From assembly GCA_958295885.1 (NCBI GenBank), contig OY282380.1:2232001-2296000 (forward strand): 64,000 bases of DNA, given 5' to 3'. The position numbers were made by a program, and so were the translations under genes. The notes under the pieces are model-generated. The model was not told where the DNA came from, did no database searches, and saw only the letters and a list, made by a program, of their open reading frames with translations. Positions 17,053 to 26,969 of this stretch are shown here, in pieces (the stretch's first letter is position 1; each line of letters opens with the position of its first letter). Source of the stretch: Arenicellales bacterium. GTDB taxonomy: Bacteria; Pseudomonadota; Gammaproteobacteria; Arenicellales; JAJDZL01.

Positions 17053-18009
17053 TTACATTTTCTTTTTCTTCCGCTCGGCCAGCAAGCAGACAAAGTCCAT
17101 CATTATACTTGCCCCTGCGAGTGAAGTAATTTCACCGACGTCGTAAATTGGCGCGACTTCGACAAGGTCCATTCCGACAAAATCAATGTCCGTCAGTCCT
17201 CTGATGATCGTCTGAGCCTGCCAGCAGGACAGGCCGCCACTGACGGGAGTTCCGGTTCCTGGAGCAAAAGCAGGGTCTAAACAGTCAATATCGAACGAAA
17301 GATACGCTTTTTTGTTGCCGACAATGCGAAGTGTTTCTTCGATAACGGCATCTACTCCCATTTTATGAACATAATCCGCGTCGAAAATGTTAAATCCATG
17401 CGTTTCTGAATTCCAGGTTCTAAGTCCGATCTGAACCGACCGGCTGGCATCAACCAATCCCAGACGCACGGCGTGAAAAAACATGGTGCCGTGGTCTATT
17501 CGCTCTTCGTCTTCCCGCCAGGTGTCTGAGTGCGCATCAAAATGCACTAAGGATACCGCGCCGTACTTTTCGTGAACGGCCTTCAGAATTGGATATGCAA
17601 TGAAATGGTCGCCGCCCATCGTCAAAATTTTCGCATCAGCGGACATCAGATGGCGGGCATGCTCTTCGATGACGGAAGGAATTTTGTCCGGGTAGCCGTG
17701 ATCCAGTTCACAGTCGCCATAGTCAGTCGCACTCAGAATGGTAAACGGGTCAAAATTCCAGGGCCAGGTGGAACCCGGCCAAGAAAGCTGCGCTGACGCG
17801 CCTCTCATGCCACGCGGTCCGAATCGAGTGCCGGGTCGATTGGTTACCGCAAGATCATACGGCACGCCACTGATGATCAGGTCTGATTTGGTTACGTCTT
17901 TTGAATATGGCCTTCGATATAAACTCAGACTCCCCGCGTAGGTGGGTTCATACCCAATCCAATTTTGGTTTTTGCCGATGAATGCAGCGTCAATCGTCAT
18001 GCTTTTCAC
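17053..18009 (-). CDS. speB: Agmatinase
   Basis: SpeB hydrolyses agmatine to putrescine and urea with a binuclear manganese centre. The 318-aa protein has all metal-binding motifs of the ureohydrolase family: MGGDHF (near 152), VHFDAHSDTW (near 176), and SFDIDCLDPAFAPGTGTP (near 248) with the family's last two aspartates. MDLVEVAPIYD near the end is also conserved. Its start lies one base after the gatB stop, so it belongs to the gatA-gatB operon, and tRNA-Arg follows ten bases downstream. No speA is in the window. The related guanidinobutyrase function cannot be excluded by sequence alone. Confidence 0.9.
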   Translation of the reverse strand: MKSMTIDAAFIGKNQNWIGYEPTYAGSLSLYRRPYSKDVTKSDLIISGVPYDLAVTNRPGTRFGPRGMRGASAQLSWPGSTWPWNFDPFTILSATDYGDCELDHGYPDKIPSVIEEHARHLMSADAKILTMGGDHFIAYPILKAVHEKYGAVSLVHFDAHSDTWREDEERIDHGTMFFHAVRLGLVDASRSVQIGLRTWNSETHGFNIFDADYVHKMGVDAVIEETLRIVGNKKAYLSFDIDCLDPAFAPGTGTPVSGGLSCWQAQTIIRGLTDIDFVGMDLVEVAPIYDVGEITSLAGASIMMDFVCLLAERKKKKM

Positions 18010-18010
18010 T

Positions 18011-19444
18011 TCAAAGTTTTTTTCTTATGGTTTCATTGACGACTTTCGGATTCGCCTTGCCTTGGGAAAGTCGGATCACCTGTCCCACAAAATAACCCAA
18101 AAGTCTCATATTCCCTGCGCGCAGCTTCTCCAGTTCCTTTGGATTTTCCCGGAAAGCCTGCTCGACTAGATTTTCGATTTCGCCGCTGCCGCTGATCTGC
18201 GTCAATCCTCTTTCTCTGATGATGCCGTCTACCGTCGAATCGGGATTTTCCCATAGACATTCAAGCAGCTCTTTACCGGCTCGCCCGGAAATCACTCCTT
18301 TTTCTATTCTCGAAATCAGCAGACCGATCTGGTCTGCGCTGACTCTGGAATCCTCGATGTCCAGATTATGTCTGTTCAGATGACCATTCAGCTCGACATT
18401 GATCCAGTTCGCTACCATTTTTGGATTTTTCGGCGCCTGCCTGCATGCTGCCTCAAAATAATCTGCCATCGCTTTCGATTGCGTCAATTGAGCTGCAAGC
18501 GACTCTGTGAGCCGATATTCAGACATAAATCGCTTTTTGCGCGGTTCTGGAAGTTCGGGGAGCTCTTTTCTTACCTCATTGACAAATTTTTCATCAAGCA
18601 CGAGCGGCGGCAGGTCAGGGTCAGGAAAGTAACGATAATCTTGAGCGTCTTCTTTGCTGCGCATGGGCCTGGACAGATTCCGACTGGGGTCGTACTGGCG
18701 CGTTTCCTGAACAATTGATCCACCATCTTCCAAAACTGCAACTTGCCGCTCGACCTCGGAATTGATTCCTTTTTCTACGAAACGGAAGGAGTTGATATTT
18801 TTCAATTCAGTGCGCGTTCCCAGTATTTCGCTGCCCATCGGGCGAACGGATACGTTGGCATCACAGCGAAACGAGCCTTCCTGCATGTTGCCGTCGCAAA
18901 TTTCGAGATAAGTGACCAGACTATGCAGTCTTCGCAGGTAATCCGCTGCCTGGGCGGCTGAACGAATGTCAGGTTCTGAAACGATCTCCAGCAGCGGTGT
19001 GCCAGCTCGGTTCAGGTCGATGCCGGTCATGCCGTGAAATTCTTCGTGCAGAGATTTGCCCGCATCTTCTTCCAAGTGGGCGCGGGTGATTCCGACTCGC
19101 TGTCGAACGTCTTCGACCTGAGTGTGAATCTGCCCGCCGACTACGACCGGCAGCTCGTACTGACTGATTTGGTATCCTTTCGGCAGATCCGGATAAAAAT
19201 AATTTTTGCGGGCAAAGATCGATCGATGACTGATTTCAGCATTCACCGCCAGTCCGAATTTCACCGCCATGCGAACGGCTTCAAGGTTGCATACGGGTAG
19301 AATGCCCGGCAGCGCCACGTCGATCAGGCACGCCTGGACGTTCGGACCTGCGCCGTACTGAGTGGAAGCGCCGGAAAAAATCTTGCTTTTGGTTGCAAGC
19401 TGAATGTGCACCTCCAAGCCAATTACTGTTTCCCATCGAGTCAT
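18011..19444 (-). CDS. gatB: Asp-tRNA(Asn)/Glu-tRNA(Gln) amidotransferase subunit B
   Basis: GatB binds mischarged Glu-tRNA(Gln) or Asp-tRNA(Asn), phosphorylates the carboxylate and, with ammonia from GatA, amidates it. The 477-aa protein is full length. It opens [22 protein letters not shown] and has the family signature [35 protein letters not shown], and the C-terminal YqeY-like tRNA-binding domain (from about residue 330). Its ATG overlaps the gatA stop by four bases (ATGA). The system replaces or supplements GlnRS/AsnRS. Confidence 0.95.
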   Translation of the reverse strand: MTRWETVIGLEVHIQLATKSKIFSGASTQYGAGPNVQACLIDVALPGILPVCNLEAVRMAVKFGLAVNAEISHRSIFARKNYFYPDLPKGYQISQYELPVVVGGQIHTQVEDVRQRVGITRAHLEEDAGKSLHEEFHGMTGIDLNRAGTPLLEIVSEPDIRSAAQAADYLRRLHSLVTYLEICDGNMQEGSFRCDANVSVRPMGSEILGTRTELKNINSFRFVEKGINSEVERQVAVLEDGGSIVQETRQYDPSRNLSRPMRSKEDAQDYRYFPDPDLPPLVLDEKFVNEVRKELPELPEPRKKRFMSEYRLTESLAAQLTQSKAMADYFEAACRQAPKNPKMVANWINVELNGHLNRHNLDIEDSRVSADQIGLLISRIEKGVISGRAGKELLECLWENPDSTVDGIIRERGLTQISGSGEIENLVEQAFRENPKELEKLRAGNMRLLGYFVGQVIRLSQGKANPKVVNETIRKKL

Positions 19445-20940
19445 GACGCAATGCCTGGAGTCAGCAGATGGTAATCTGTGTTGGTTTGATACCTGTGTGC
19501 CGTTTGAAGCAGGAGCGCTTCCTGCAGATACGGCGCTACGACATGAAGCCCGACCGGCAGACCCGCATCGTCCAGCCCCGCTGGTATTGATATCCCTGGC
19601 AGTCCTGCGAGATTCACAGCTGCGGTATAAATATCGTTCAGATACATCAGTACGGGATCGTTCACCTTTGATCCGATTTCAAAGGCAGTCGTCGGGCTGC
19701 TGGGTCCCATGATCACGTCACACTGCCCAAAAGCCTGCTTGAAATCGTCTGAAATCAGTCGTCTTACTTTCAGCGCTTTCAGATAAAACGCATCGTAGTA
19801 GCCATGAGACAGAACATAGGTGCCAATCATGATTCTTCTGCGAACTTCAGCGCCAAATCCTTCGGTTCTCGTGGTTTTGTACATATCTTGAAGATCGGCA
19901 TGGCTGTCGCTTCGATAGCCATACCTTACGCCGTCAAATCGAGATAGATTGGAGGACGCCTCAGCGGGTGCGATGACGTAGTAGCATGGAATTGCAGCCG
20001 AACTGTTTGGCAGGCTGACGTCAATCAAGCGGGCGCCGAGTGATTCGAATTCTGACAGCGCGCGCATGATGATGTCGGAGACAGACGGATCCAATCCGGT
20101 GGTGAAGTATTCTTTTGGCACTCCAATTTTCAGCCGGTCAGACGAATTTTCCAAGTTTTCTACGCACCTGGGAGAAGGAATGTTCAGCGAAGTTGAATCT
20201 TTTGGGTCGTAGCCGCACATTGCGTCCATGACCATTGCAGCGTCTTTCGCACTTCTGGAAATAATACCCGCCTGGTCCAATGATGATGCAAATGCCACCA
20301 TGCCGTACCTGGAAGCGCGTCCGTAACTGGGCTTGATTCCGGTTACGCCACAGAATGCTGCAGGCTGTCGAATGGAACCGCCGGTATCCGTTGCGGTCGC
20401 AGCAGGTGCGAGACCGGCGGCAACCGCAGCGGCCGACCCGCCGGAACTGCCGCCTGGGACTTTGGACAGATCCCAAGGATTGTGAACGGGATCATAAAAC
20501 GAATGTTCGCTGGAAGATCCCATCGCGAATTCGTCCATGTTGGTTTTTCCCAGCATGATCATCTGAGCATTCTTCAATTTTTCGACGATCGTGGCATCGT
20601 AAGGAGCAATGAAGTTTCGCAGCATTTTCGAACCGCAGCTGGTCAAAATCCCTTCGGTACAGAAAATGTCCTTGTGCGCAAGTGGAATTCCAGCAAGTGG
20701 CCCCAGTGTCGATTTATGTCTGCTGCAATCGACTTTTTCGGCAGCTTTCAGCGCATTTTCTTCATCCAATGTGATAAAGGCATTGAGTTCGCGGCGCTGC
20801 TCTATGCGCTGAAAATACTCTTGACACAATTCAACGCTTGAAATTTCTTTACGGCGCAGCAGCTCGCTTATTTGCCAAATTTGAGAGTAACCGGAAAGCA
20901 TGGGGCAGATCGAATGGAATGAGTCGGCGTCGTTGTTCAA
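19441..20940 (-). CDS. gatA: Asp-tRNA(Asn)/Glu-tRNA(Gln) amidotransferase subunit A
   Basis: GatA is the amidase-signature subunit that releases ammonia from glutamine and channels it to GatB. The 499-aa protein contains the Ser-cisSer-Lys triad: lysine in [11 protein letters not shown] (near 91), then [16 protein letters not shown] and [17 protein letters not shown] with the nucleophilic serine (near 190). The length matches the family. The start at 20940 gives about 20 residues more than some homologues. gatC lies about 205 bases upstream rather than directly adjacent, so gatA may have its own promoter in that gap. Confidence 0.95.
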   Translation of the reverse strand: MNNDADSFHSICPMLSGYSQIWQISELLRRKEISSVELCQEYFQRIEQRRELNAFITLDEENALKAAEKVDCSRHKSTLGPLAGIPLAHKDIFCTEGILTSCGSKMLRNFIAPYDATIVEKLKNAQMIMLGKTNMDEFAMGSSSEHSFYDPVHNPWDLSKVPGGSSGGSAAAVAAGLAPAATATDTGGSIRQPAAFCGVTGIKPSYGRASRYGMVAFASSLDQAGIISRSAKDAAMVMDAMCGYDPKDSTSLNIPSPRCVENLENSSDRLKIGVPKEYFTTGLDPSVSDIIMRALSEFESLGARLIDVSLPNSSAAIPCYYVIAPAEASSNLSRFDGVRYGYRSDSHADLQDMYKTTRTEGFGAEVRRRIMIGTYVLSHGYYDAFYLKALKVRRLISDDFKQAFGQCDVIMGPSSPTTAFEIGSKVNDPVLMYLNDIYTAAVNLAGLPGISIPAGLDDAGLPVGLHVVAPYLQEALLLQTAHRYQTNTDYHLLTPGIAS

Positions 20941-21145
20941 AAATACGGTTTTAAGATTGGCTGATCATTGAATTGAAACTTGCACTGACTGAATGATTAA
21001 AAGATAAAGAGCATTCGTCCAGCAATCTATAATTCAAAGTTACAGAGGAAACTGTAGATCGGTTGACGAACGTTGGCGAAATTTGCTGAATGAAGTGAAG
21101 ATTGAAAGAAAAACCGTTTAATTTCAAAGTAAAAATTTGTTTCTC

Positions 21146-21433
21146 TCAGTCGAGTACTTTGGGTACTAGATATAATCCGTTTTCAGTGTCAGGTGCGATC
21201 TTTTGCAGGATGGATCTTTGATCTGGTTCAGTCACCTGATCTGTGCGCAGTCGCAGTTGAATATCCTGTGGATGCGTCATGGGTTCTGTGCTGGAAGTGT
21301 CAATTCCCTGCATTTGATGAATCAGCGCGAGAATTTTTGTCATTTCTTGTTTAAACGGCTCAATTGCATCCTGCTCAATTTTCAATTGAGCAAGAGACGC
21401 TATGGTTCGAATATCGTTTTCAGAAACGCTCAT
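21146..21433 (-). CDS. gatC: Asp-tRNA(Asn)/Glu-tRNA(Gln) amidotransferase subunit C
   Basis: Small 95-aa subunit that stabilises the GatA-GatB contact. It has the family pattern: IRTIASLAQLKIEQDAI at the N-terminus, ILALIHQMQGIDTSSTEPM in the middle, and LRTDQVTEPDQRSILQKIAPD toward the C-terminus, ending in LVPKVLD. It is divergent from mreB across a 136-bp gap. Confidence 0.92.
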   Translation of the reverse strand: MSVSENDIRTIASLAQLKIEQDAIEPFKQEMTKILALIHQMQGIDTSSTEPMTHPQDIQLRLRTDQVTEPDQRSILQKIAPDTENGLYLVPKVLD

Positions 21434-21462
21434 GTTTCGCGGAGTGCTTTAGGAATTAGGCA

Positions 21463-21491
21463 ATTATAGTCATTTCTTCGGAATGACAAAG
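21463..21491 (-). promoter_or_regulatory. Likely gatC promoter
   Basis: A perfect TATAAT on the minus strand (21468 to 21463) lies about 30 bases upstream of the gatC ATG. A TTGTCA-like hexamer lies upstream with short spacing (15), so the -35 is weak. Confidence 0.4.
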
Positions 21492-21569
21492 ACTGTACCA
21501 GTCAAACTGAATAACTATACTGAATAGGAATCTTCTTAAACATTTATCTTGCTCGAGTGTAACTGAATC

Positions 21570-22622
21570 GTGTCATTCTTAAATCGCATGTCCCAGGATT
21601 TAGCGATAGATCTGGGTACTGCCAATACCCTGATATACGACCGCAGAAAAGGAAAAATCATCCTGAACGAACCATCGGTCGTGGCGGTCTATGTGCCGGA
21701 TTACCATGATCAGCAGCGCTATAAAAATCTTTCGGAATCAATTCTGGCTGTGGGTGCCGATGCCAAGCAGATGCTGGGTCGAACACCTGCAAACATCAAG
21801 GCAATCCGACCGCTGAAAGATGGCGTCATCGCAGACTTCACGGTGACCGAGATCATGCTCAAGCATTTCATCGGGAAAGTTCAGCCTAGAAGATTGTTCA
21901 TGCGGCCCCGAACCGTGATCAGTGTTCCATGTGAATCAACTCAGGTCGAACGGCGAGCCATTCGAGAATCGTGTCTGAGTGCGGGGGCAAGAGAGGTGTA
22001 CCTCATGGAAGAACCCATGGCGGTTGCGATCGGCATGAATCTGCCGGTAGCGGACCCGGTGGGCACGATGGTGGTCGATATCGGTGGAGGCACCACTGAA
22101 ATTGGAGTGATTTCGCTGGGAGGCCTGGTTTGGTCAAGCACTCTGCGCTGTGCTGGAGATCTGTTTGACCAAAAAATCTGTGACTACGTGGAACAAGCCT
22201 ACAGCATGCAGATCGGACTTCCAACCTCAGAAAAAATCAAGCATCTGATTGGCACTGCGTGGAAAGATTCCGACGACATTCAGATGGAAATTCGCGGTCG
22301 GGACTATCGGGGCGCATCGCGGCGGTATACGCTTCGAAGCAGTGAAATTTATGATGTGCTGAAAGATTCGCTGGGTGAGATCATCAACGGCGTTCGTCAG
22401 GCGCTGGAAAAATCTCCGCCCGAGCTCTCGGTCGACATATTGGAACGAGGGATACTGCTGGCGGGAGGTGGCGCTTTATTGCGCGATATCGACAAACGAT
22501 TCAACGAAGAGCTCAAAATTCCTACAATAATCGCAGAAGATCCGCTGACATGTGTCGCAAGAGGCTGTGGTCGAGCTCTGGAAGTGACTGAACTGCTCAA
22601 CAAAGTTGTTTCAAGACACTGA
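21570..22622 (+). CDS. mreB: Rod-shape-determining actin homologue MreB
   Basis: MreB polymerises on the inner membrane and guides the elongasome. The 350-aa protein has the phosphate-1 loop DLAIDLGTANTLIY, the phosphate-2 motif VVDIGGGTTEIGVIS and the adenosine motif GILLAGGGALLRDID. EEPMAVAIG is typical of the family. The start is a GTG at 21570. An ATG six codons later is possible but would remove the N-terminal membrane-binding residues SFLNRM. It leads the mreB-mreC-mreD-mrdA-rodA-mltB-rlpA block, so these genes were probably transcribed together. The cell is therefore probably rod-shaped. Confidence 0.96.
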   Translation: MSFLNRMSQDLAIDLGTANTLIYDRRKGKIILNEPSVVAVYVPDYHDQQRYKNLSESILAVGADAKQMLGRTPANIKAIRPLKDGVIADFTVTEIMLKHFIGKVQPRRLFMRPRTVISVPCESTQVERRAIRESCLSAGAREVYLMEEPMAVAIGMNLPVADPVGTMVVDIGGGTTEIGVISLGGLVWSSTLRCAGDLFDQKICDYVEQAYSMQIGLPTSEKIKHLIGTAWKDSDDIQMEIRGRDYRGASRRYTLRSSEIYDVLKDSLGEIINGVRQALEKSPPELSVDILERGILLAGGGALLRDIDKRFNEELKIPTIIAEDPLTCVARGCGRALEVTELLNKVVSRH

Positions 22623-22676
22623 GTCAATGCTGATTTTTCGATTCTCATCCGTGCAGCAAAAAGCAATGTTCCGAAA

Positions 22677-23519
22677 ATGAAAGTGCGATTGTTCATGTTG
22701 CTGTCGGTTTCCATGCTGTTGATCGCATTGGATACTCATACGTCGACACTGCGGGTGTTTCGTGAAGTTCTGTTTCTGCCTGTCAAGTCCCTGGTCGAAA
22801 TCGCGCAGTTGCCTGCTGCGTTGTCTGATCATTTTCAAATTCAGTTCGAACACAGAGAACTGCTGCAGGAACGAAACCGCGCACTCAAGGAAGAAAACAG
22901 AATATTGCGATCTCAGCTCAACGATCTTCAACTGCAGGAACAGCGGAGCAAATGGCTGTCAGAACTGCTGGGAGTCCGAGAAACACTCGATTATGCCGTA
23001 CTGCCGGCGAAACCGTCGGCGATTCAACTGCAGCCGCTGTCGCAGAAAATTGTAATCGACCGAGGCAAAAACGACGACATTTTTGTCGGACAGCCCGTTG
23101 TTGATCACAAAGGTATAATTGGGCAGGTTACCAGTACGACAAGGACCGAAAGCGCGGTTACACTCGTCACCGACCCAAACCATTCGATTCCCGTCCGCGT
23201 TCAACGCAATGGCGTTCTTGCGATCGCTCATGGTTCTGGGTATGTTAAACGGATGCGGGTGACCGGTCTGCGATTCAACGCCGACATTCAGGAGGGCGAC
23301 ATTTTAGTGGCTTCAGGACTGGCGGAACGGTTTCCTCCGGGTTACCCGGTCGCTGAGGTGACGAGTGTCGTACGCAATCAGAACACCGCTTTTGCTGAAA
23401 TTACTGCTGCGCCGTTAGCTGCATTCGATTCTGAGTTCGAAGTCTTGATCGTTCGTACTCAGATTCCAGGTGAAGGTGAAGAATCAAAATTGACAATGCA
23501 TGATTCTGGAGAGCAATAA
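22677..23519 (+). CDS. mreC: Rod shape-determining protein MreC
   Basis: Periplasmic elongasome scaffold that activates PBP2. The 280-aa protein has an N-terminal transmembrane helix (LFMLLSVSMLLIALDTH, about 4-20), then a coiled coil (about 55-90, HRELLQERNRALKEENRIL). The beta-barrel domain that follows contains VIDRGKNDDIFVGQPVVDHKGIIGQV in family order and VASGLAERFPPGYPVAEVT. It overlaps mreD by 20 bases. Confidence 0.93.
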   Translation: MKVRLFMLLSVSMLLIALDTHTSTLRVFREVLFLPVKSLVEIAQLPAALSDHFQIQFEHRELLQERNRALKEENRILRSQLNDLQLQEQRSKWLSELLGVRETLDYAVLPAKPSAIQLQPLSQKIVIDRGKNDDIFVGQPVVDHKGIIGQVTSTTRTESAVTLVTDPNHSIPVRVQRNGVLAIAHGSGYVKRMRVTGLRFNADIQEGDILVASGLAERFPPGYPVAEVTSVVRNQNTAFAEITAAPLAAFDSEFEVLIVRTQIPGEGEESKLTMHDSGEQ

Positions 23520-24012
23520 ACACTCATCTGCCAGAGAAGTTACTGTAATCATTGGAACTATCTCGGTCGCGATGGTTTTGTCGATTGTGGAGTTGCCGCA
23601 ATCGATGGTTGGTTTTCGCCCTGACTTCGTTGCTCTGATTCTTATCTTCTGGTGTTATCATCGACCTAAGATTGTGGGATTGACCACCGCCTTTGTGGTT
23701 GGCCTGCTTACCGACGTTATGTTTTTCGGGATCTTGGGTCAGCACGCGTTTGCAAAGATCATGATTGCTTATTTCGCAGTCAGAATGTCGAAAATGGAGC
23801 AGAGAAGTCCGCAGGACGTGTATGTCGTTTCCGTCTGCGTTCTAGGCCTGCTGCTGCTGAACACCGCTGTTCTGCGGTTGGTGAATGTGATTTCGCTCGG
23901 TCATGGCGGCACCGATTCCTTATGGATTGGAGCGTTTGTTGGAACTGCGCTGTGGTTTTCCTTTGCTTATTTTTTGAATCATAGAGAAAGAACGAAGTAT
24001 GATTTTATTTGA
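23500..24012 (+). CDS. mreD: Rod shape-determining protein MreD
   Basis: A 170-aa polytopic inner-membrane protein with about five hydrophobic segments. The family-typical RPDFVALILIFWCYHRP is near 35-50, and GLLTDVMFFGILGQHAF near 66-82 matches the GLLxDxxxGxxLGxHAL signature. The start ATG lies within the end of mreC and the stop overlaps the start of mrdA by 14 bases, so the three genes are translationally linked. Confidence 0.92.
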   Translation: MILESNKHSSAREVTVIIGTISVAMVLSIVELPQSMVGFRPDFVALILIFWCYHRPKIVGLTTAFVVGLLTDVMFFGILGQHAFAKIMIAYFAVRMSKMEQRSPQDVYVVSVCVLGLLLLNTAVLRLVNVISLGHGGTDSLWIGAFVGTALWFSFAYFLNHRERTKYDFI

Positions 24013-25882
24013 TGGCTGGATGGCGAGTCGGATTCCAGTCCGCCGGCTGAGAAAAAGTCAGTTTCGACTTGTGTTGACGGTTGCTGCGGTAACGCTTCTG
24101 ATGCTCGTTCTGTTCGCTCGAATTTTTTACCTTCAGGTCATCTCCTACTCTGACTTCGCTGCTTTATCTGCGAATAATCGCATGGAAATCGTTCCACTTG
24201 CTCCTGTACGAGGCCAAATTTTCGATCGATACGGAATAATGCTGGCCGAGAACAAGGTCGTGACCCAACTTGGAATCGTGCCTTCTCACGTTGAGGATCT
24301 GTCGGTACTGCTAAGCGAAATCAGCGACGTAATTCCCGTTAGCGACGAGGAGGAAAAGGATTTTCTCCGCGCTGTGAAGCGAGGAAGTCCTTTTGATATG
24401 CATATTCTGAAGGAAAACTTGAGTGCCAGGCAGACCGCGCGGATTGCTGTTGACCGATACCGGCTTCCCGGAGTGAATTTGAAATCGGAAGTTTTTCGAG
24501 CGTATGCGCATGGAGAAATGTTTGCCCATGTCGTTGGCATGGTCAGTCGCATTGACAGGAATGATCTAGAAATAGTGAATCCAGCACGCTATCGAGGTCT
24601 TCAGCATATTGGGAAATACGGCGTAGAAAAATCCAATGAGAATGTTCTTGTCGGCTGGCCGGGATTCGAACAGGTCGAGACCAATGCGCACGGCCAGAAA
24701 ATCAGAAGACTGTCTCGAGAGCTGCCGACAGCTGGACGAGATGTCTACCTGTCGGTCGATTTTGATTTGCAGAAACACGCGTTCGAAGCAATGGGTGATA
24801 GAAATGGTGCGATTGTTGCATTGGAACCAAAATCCGGGCAGATTCTTGCAATGGTCAGCAAACCAGGTTTTGACCCGAATGACTTTGGCATAGACTCGAC
24901 TTCAGAAAAACGAATGCGTTGGCTGAATTCAGAAGAAAGTCCCTTGATCAATCGCGTTGTTCAGGGACAGTATCCGCCGGGGTCGACCATCAAGCCATTT
25001 CTTGGCATTGCAGCTGAAGAGATGGGAATGTCCGACATGAAAATTCATTGCAATGGGGAATTTCAGCTGCCCGGCAGCGATCACAAGTTTCGGTGCTGGA
25101 AAAAAAAGGGGCATGGGCTGGTCAGTCTGGGTGAGGCGATCGCTCAGTCGTGTGACGTTTACTTTTACAGGTTAGCTCAGATACTCGGCATTGACGAAAT
25201 CTACTATTATTTGTCCAAGTTTGGATTTGGAACCTTTACCGGCGTTGACCTTGACGATGAGCTGACGGGCATTCTTCCATCCAAGGAATGGAAGCGCTAT
25301 CAGCGCAATGAACCTTGGTATCTGGCAGATACGATCCTTATGGGAATCGGTCAGGGAACAACGACCGTGACCGCATTGCAGCTTGCTCATGCGCTGTCCA
25401 TTGTCGCCAACAAGGGACTGAAAGTCACTCCGCAAATCATTTCCAAAATCGTAGATGCAGGAAATAGCGAGGAGCTGACGGTTCAGCCCCAGCTCGACAG
25501 TGTGCTTGATTTCGAGACCAAGAATTTCGAAAGCGCCATCAATCACATGGAAAGCGTCGTACACGGTCCGCGCGGTACCGCTCGATCTGCGAACAATGGA
25601 TTGAAATACAGGATGGCAGGTAAAACGGGTACCGTCCAATTGATTCAAAGAGCTCAGAATGAAGACTGGGATGCTGAGAAAGTTCCGGCGAAGCTGCAGC
25701 CTCATGGTATTTTCATCGCTTTTGCTCCAGCGGACGATCCTCAGATTCTGGTTTCGGCAATTGTTGAAAATGGAGGTTCAGGTTCTGCTGTAGCACCCCT
25801 TGTGCGATCTTTGATGGATCACTATCTAGTCGACCAGCCACGCAAAACGACCGGAGATCAGTTTGCTCTTTTTCCAAGATAG
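23999..25882 (+). CDS. mrdA: Penicillin-binding protein 2 (elongasome transpeptidase)
   Basis: PBP2 crosslinks new side-wall peptidoglycan. The 627-aa protein has an N-terminal anchor (VLTVAAVTLLMLVLFARIFYLQV, about 27-50), a pedestal with RGQIFDRYG, and the transpeptidase domain. The active serine lies in YPPGSTIKPFLG, the second motif in SQSCDVYFYRLA, and KTGT in MAGKTGTVQL. GIGQGTTTVTALQLA is typical of PBP2. It ends by overlapping rodA, its glycosyltransferase partner. Confidence 0.95.
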   Translation: MILFDGWMASRIPVRRLRKSQFRLVLTVAAVTLLMLVLFARIFYLQVISYSDFAALSANNRMEIVPLAPVRGQIFDRYGIMLAENKVVTQLGIVPSHVEDLSVLLSEISDVIPVSDEEEKDFLRAVKRGSPFDMHILKENLSARQTARIAVDRYRLPGVNLKSEVFRAYAHGEMFAHVVGMVSRIDRNDLEIVNPARYRGLQHIGKYGVEKSNENVLVGWPGFEQVETNAHGQKIRRLSRELPTAGRDVYLSVDFDLQKHAFEAMGDRNGAIVALEPKSGQILAMVSKPGFDPNDFGIDSTSEKRMRWLNSEESPLINRVVQGQYPPGSTIKPFLGIAAEEMGMSDMKIHCNGEFQLPGSDHKFRCWKKKGHGLVSLGEAIAQSCDVYFYRLAQILGIDEIYYYLSKFGFGTFTGVDLDDELTGILPSKEWKRYQRNEPWYLADTILMGIGQGTTTVTALQLAHALSIVANKGLKVTPQIISKIVDAGNSEELTVQPQLDSVLDFETKNFESAINHMESVVHGPRGTARSANNGLKYRMAGKTGTVQLIQRAQNEDWDAEKVPAKLQPHGIFIAFAPADDPQILVSAIVENGGSGSAVAPLVRSLMDHYLVDQPRKTTGDQFALFPR

Positions 25883-26969
25883 CAAGACGCCGCGAGTCAT
25901 TGCGATCGCATCTCGAATCGATCTGTCTCTGATTCTGACCATCCTCGTTCTGGCGGCAATAGGTTTGGCCGTGCAGTTCAGTACGAGTGGACAGGATTCC
26001 GCACAAATCTGGCAGCATGCTTCCCGAATCACGCTTGCGGTCATTCTCATGATTGCTATCGCAAACATTCCAATCACCCGATTGGAAAAATATACGCCTC
26101 ACGTTTATGCTCTCGGCTTAATTTTATTGATGTTGGTTGCGCTTTTTGGAGTGGGACGCGGTGGAGCGCAGCGCTGGCTGGATTTAAAAATCATCAGTAT
26201 TCAGCCATCTGAACTCATGAAACTAATGGTGCCGATGATGGTAGCATGGGTTTTGACAAAGTCCCGGCTGCCAAGAAGCAACCACGCCTTACAATTGGTC
26301 ATTGCTGGATTTTTGGTATTGTTTCCAGCCGTTCTTGTATTTTCTCAACCGGATTTAGGTACGGCGCTGCTGATTGTTTCGGTTGGAATTTACGCCATCT
26401 ATCTGGGTGGAATCGCATGGCGTCTGTTGGGGTCTGCAGCTGCGATTGGGTTGCTGGCGATCCCCATCATTTGGCCGTTTCTGCATGAGTATCAGCGGCT
26501 TCGCGTCACAACTCTGTTTGATCCGTGGCAGGACCCGATGGGCGTAGGCTACCACAGCATACAGTCCATGATTGCCATAGGTTCGGGTGGAACAATCGGT
26601 AAAGGCTGGTTGAATGGCAGTCAGTCTCAGTTGGAATTTATCCCTGAACGAAGCACTGATTTTGTTTTTTCGGTGTTTGCAGAAGAATTTGGATTCGTTG
26701 GAGTCTTGATTTTGATGCTATTGTTTCTGTTTTTGATCGTGCGCTGCATTTCGGTCGCATTCCAATTGAGCAACAGTTATGCGCGAATCGTTGTGGGCAG
26801 TATTGCGATCATGATATTCATTCACGTTTTTGTCAATATTGGCATGGTTTCAGGAATTTTGCCAGTGGTTGGAATTCCATTGCCCATGATCAGTTATGGT
26901 GGAACTTCGATTGTCACCATTCTTGCCGGCATTGGAATCGTTATGGGAGTCAGACATGAAAAAGAATAG
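25863..26969 (+). CDS. rodA: Rod shape-determining SEDS glycosyltransferase RodA
   Basis: RodA polymerises lipid II into glycan strands with PBP2. The 368-aa protein has about ten transmembrane segments and the SEDS signatures GRGGAQRWLDL, QPSELMKL, FSQPDLGTALLI, and FIPERSTDFVFSVFAEEFGF. The last contains the conserved extracellular loop residues. The end reads PLPMISYGGTSIV. The likely start is a TTG inside mrdA, giving an overlap of 20 bases. A later start would lose part of the first helix. It overlaps the start of mltB. Confidence 0.95.
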   Translation: MLFFQDSKTPRVIAIASRIDLSLILTILVLAAIGLAVQFSTSGQDSAQIWQHASRITLAVILMIAIANIPITRLEKYTPHVYALGLILLMLVALFGVGRGGAQRWLDLKIISIQPSELMKLMVPMMVAWVLTKSRLPRSNHALQLVIAGFLVLFPAVLVFSQPDLGTALLIVSVGIYAIYLGGIAWRLLGSAAAIGLLAIPIIWPFLHEYQRLRVTTLFDPWQDPMGVGYHSIQSMIAIGSGGTIGKGWLNGSQSQLEFIPERSTDFVFSVFAEEFGFVGVLILMLLFLFLIVRCISVAFQLSNSYARIVVGSIAIMIFIHVFVNIGMVSGILPVVGIPLPMISYGGTSIVTILAGIGIVMGVRHEKE

